36,537 nt of DNA. Source: Phytophthora sp. 'mugwort' (taxonomy: Eukaryota; Oomycota; Peronosporomycetes; Peronosporales; Peronosporaceae). The notes under the pieces were generated by a model. It was not told where the DNA came from and did no database searches. It saw only the letters and a program-made list of their open reading frames with translations. The stretch covers positions 1-36,537 of the forward strand of contig JAUCEF010000090.1 in the NCBI GenBank assembly GCA_033558025.1, given 5' to 3'. The position numbers and the translations under genes were made by a program. Below are positions 36,176 to 36,537 of the stretch, piece by piece; the stretch's first letter is position 1, and each line of letters starts with the position of its first letter.

Positions 36176-36478
36176 ATGAATATTTTAAATCATTTTATTT
36201 TTACTTTTTTTTTATTCTGTCTTGGATTATTTGGTATAATTTTAAATAGACAGAATATTATTATTATTTTAATGTCTATTGAATTATTATTATTATCAAT
36301 TAATTTAAATTTTATTTATTTTGCAGTTTTAATTGATGATATAATAGGACAAGTTTTTTCTTTATTAATTTTAACAGTAGCTGCAGCAGAATCAGCTATT
36401 GGATTAGCTATTATGATTATTTTCTTTAAATTATATGGAGATATTTCAATTTATAAAATAAATTTATTATCATTATAA
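36176..36478 (+). CDS. nad4L: NADH dehydrogenase subunit 4L
   Basis: This is a three-helix complex I membrane subunit. The product is 100 aa, the family length. The signature MSIELLLLSINLNFIYF is at about residues 32-48, and AAAESAIGLAIMIIFFK at about 71-87 holds the conserved Glu. A longer frame starts inside nad1, but the ATG at 36176, right after the nad1 stop, gives the normal length. The last 18 codons are part of a 54-bp sequence repeated at 36484-36537. Confidence 0.97.
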   Translation: MNILNHFIFTFFLFCLGLFGIILNRQNIIIILMSIELLLLSINLNFIYFAVLIDDIIGQVFSLLILTVAAAESAIGLAIMIIFFKLYGDISIYKINLLSL

Positions 36479-36537
36479 TAAATTTATTTTCTTTAAATTA
36501 TATGGAGATATTTCAATTTATAAAATAAATTTATTAT
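36417..36537 (+). repeat. 54-bp direct repeat of the nad4L tail at the window end
   Basis: The segment 36417-36470 recurs exactly at 36484-36537, with a 67-bp period, ending at the last base of the window. The array may continue beyond it. The second copy is not part of nad4L, which ends at 36478. Confidence 0.95.

Overview
This window is most of an AT-rich mitochondrial genome from a protist, most likely a stramenopile (an oomycete or a related heterotroph). Three kinds of evidence support this. It encodes nad1, 2, 4, 4L, 5, 6, 7 and 11, cox1-3, atp1, atp6, atp8, tatC and about 17 bacterial-type ribosomal proteins together with SSU and LSU rRNA. It has 25 tRNA genes that read every codon family except Thr, and loss of mitochondrial trnT is typical of stramenopiles. 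The standard genetic code is used: the only Trp tRNA has anticodon CCA, and nad11 ends in TGA overlapping the nad1 ATG. No introns are visible. atp9, cob, nad3, nad9 and trnT were not found, so the window is probably not the whole chromosome.

Layout: (1) 51-4920, minus strand: trnD, atp6, cox3, rps7/rps12 (overlapping), trnV-I-Q-R, rps10, trnF, nad2. (2) 5037-13011, plus strand: nad7, a probable rpl10, trnH, nad4, trnE, atp1, nad5, nad6, trnR. nad2 and nad7 diverge from a 116-bp spacer. (3) 13424-30922, minus strand, read downward from rpl2: rpl2-rps19-rps3-rpl16-trnM-orf222-atp8-trnK-trnA-rps14-rps8-rpl6-rps2-rps4-orf250, then LSU rRNA, a tRNA cluster, rpl14-rpl5, trnG, orf186, trnG, trnY, SSU rRNA, trnW, cox2, cox1, orf137. 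The ribosomal part keeps much of the bacterial S10/spc/alpha operon order. (4) 30951-36478, mostly plus strand: rps13-rps11 (diverging from rpl2 over 28 bp), trnS, trnC (minus), a probable rpl31, tatC (minus), two trnL, nad11-nad1-nad4L.

The genes supply complex I, complex IV and ATP synthase subunits, the ribosome that makes them, and TatC for protein translocation.

The most unusual feature is that six conserved genes (cox2, rps4, rpl6, rps14, rps3, rpl2), all on the minus strand between 16.3 and 30.2 kb, cannot be read in one frame. Three need a -1 shift at an A-rich slippery tract; rps4 has the heptamer A_AAA_AAG in the correct frame. Three need a +1 shift that skips an A in front of a rare C/G-ending codon. 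A repetitive reading frame between rps4 and the LSU gene (orf250) is also shifted, by two short T tracts. These could be sequencing errors, transcriptional slippage, RNA editing or programmed frameshifting, and only reads and peptides can decide. Other points of interest are two orphan membrane ORFs (orf137, orf186), a 55-nt inverted repeat bracketing orf137-cox1-cox2, a perfect 23-nt inverted repeat beside trnW, a 10-bp tandem array with a C7 tract upstream of the SSU gene, a near-palindrome shared by the two divergent promoter spacers, and a 54-bp duplication of the nad4L tail at the window end.
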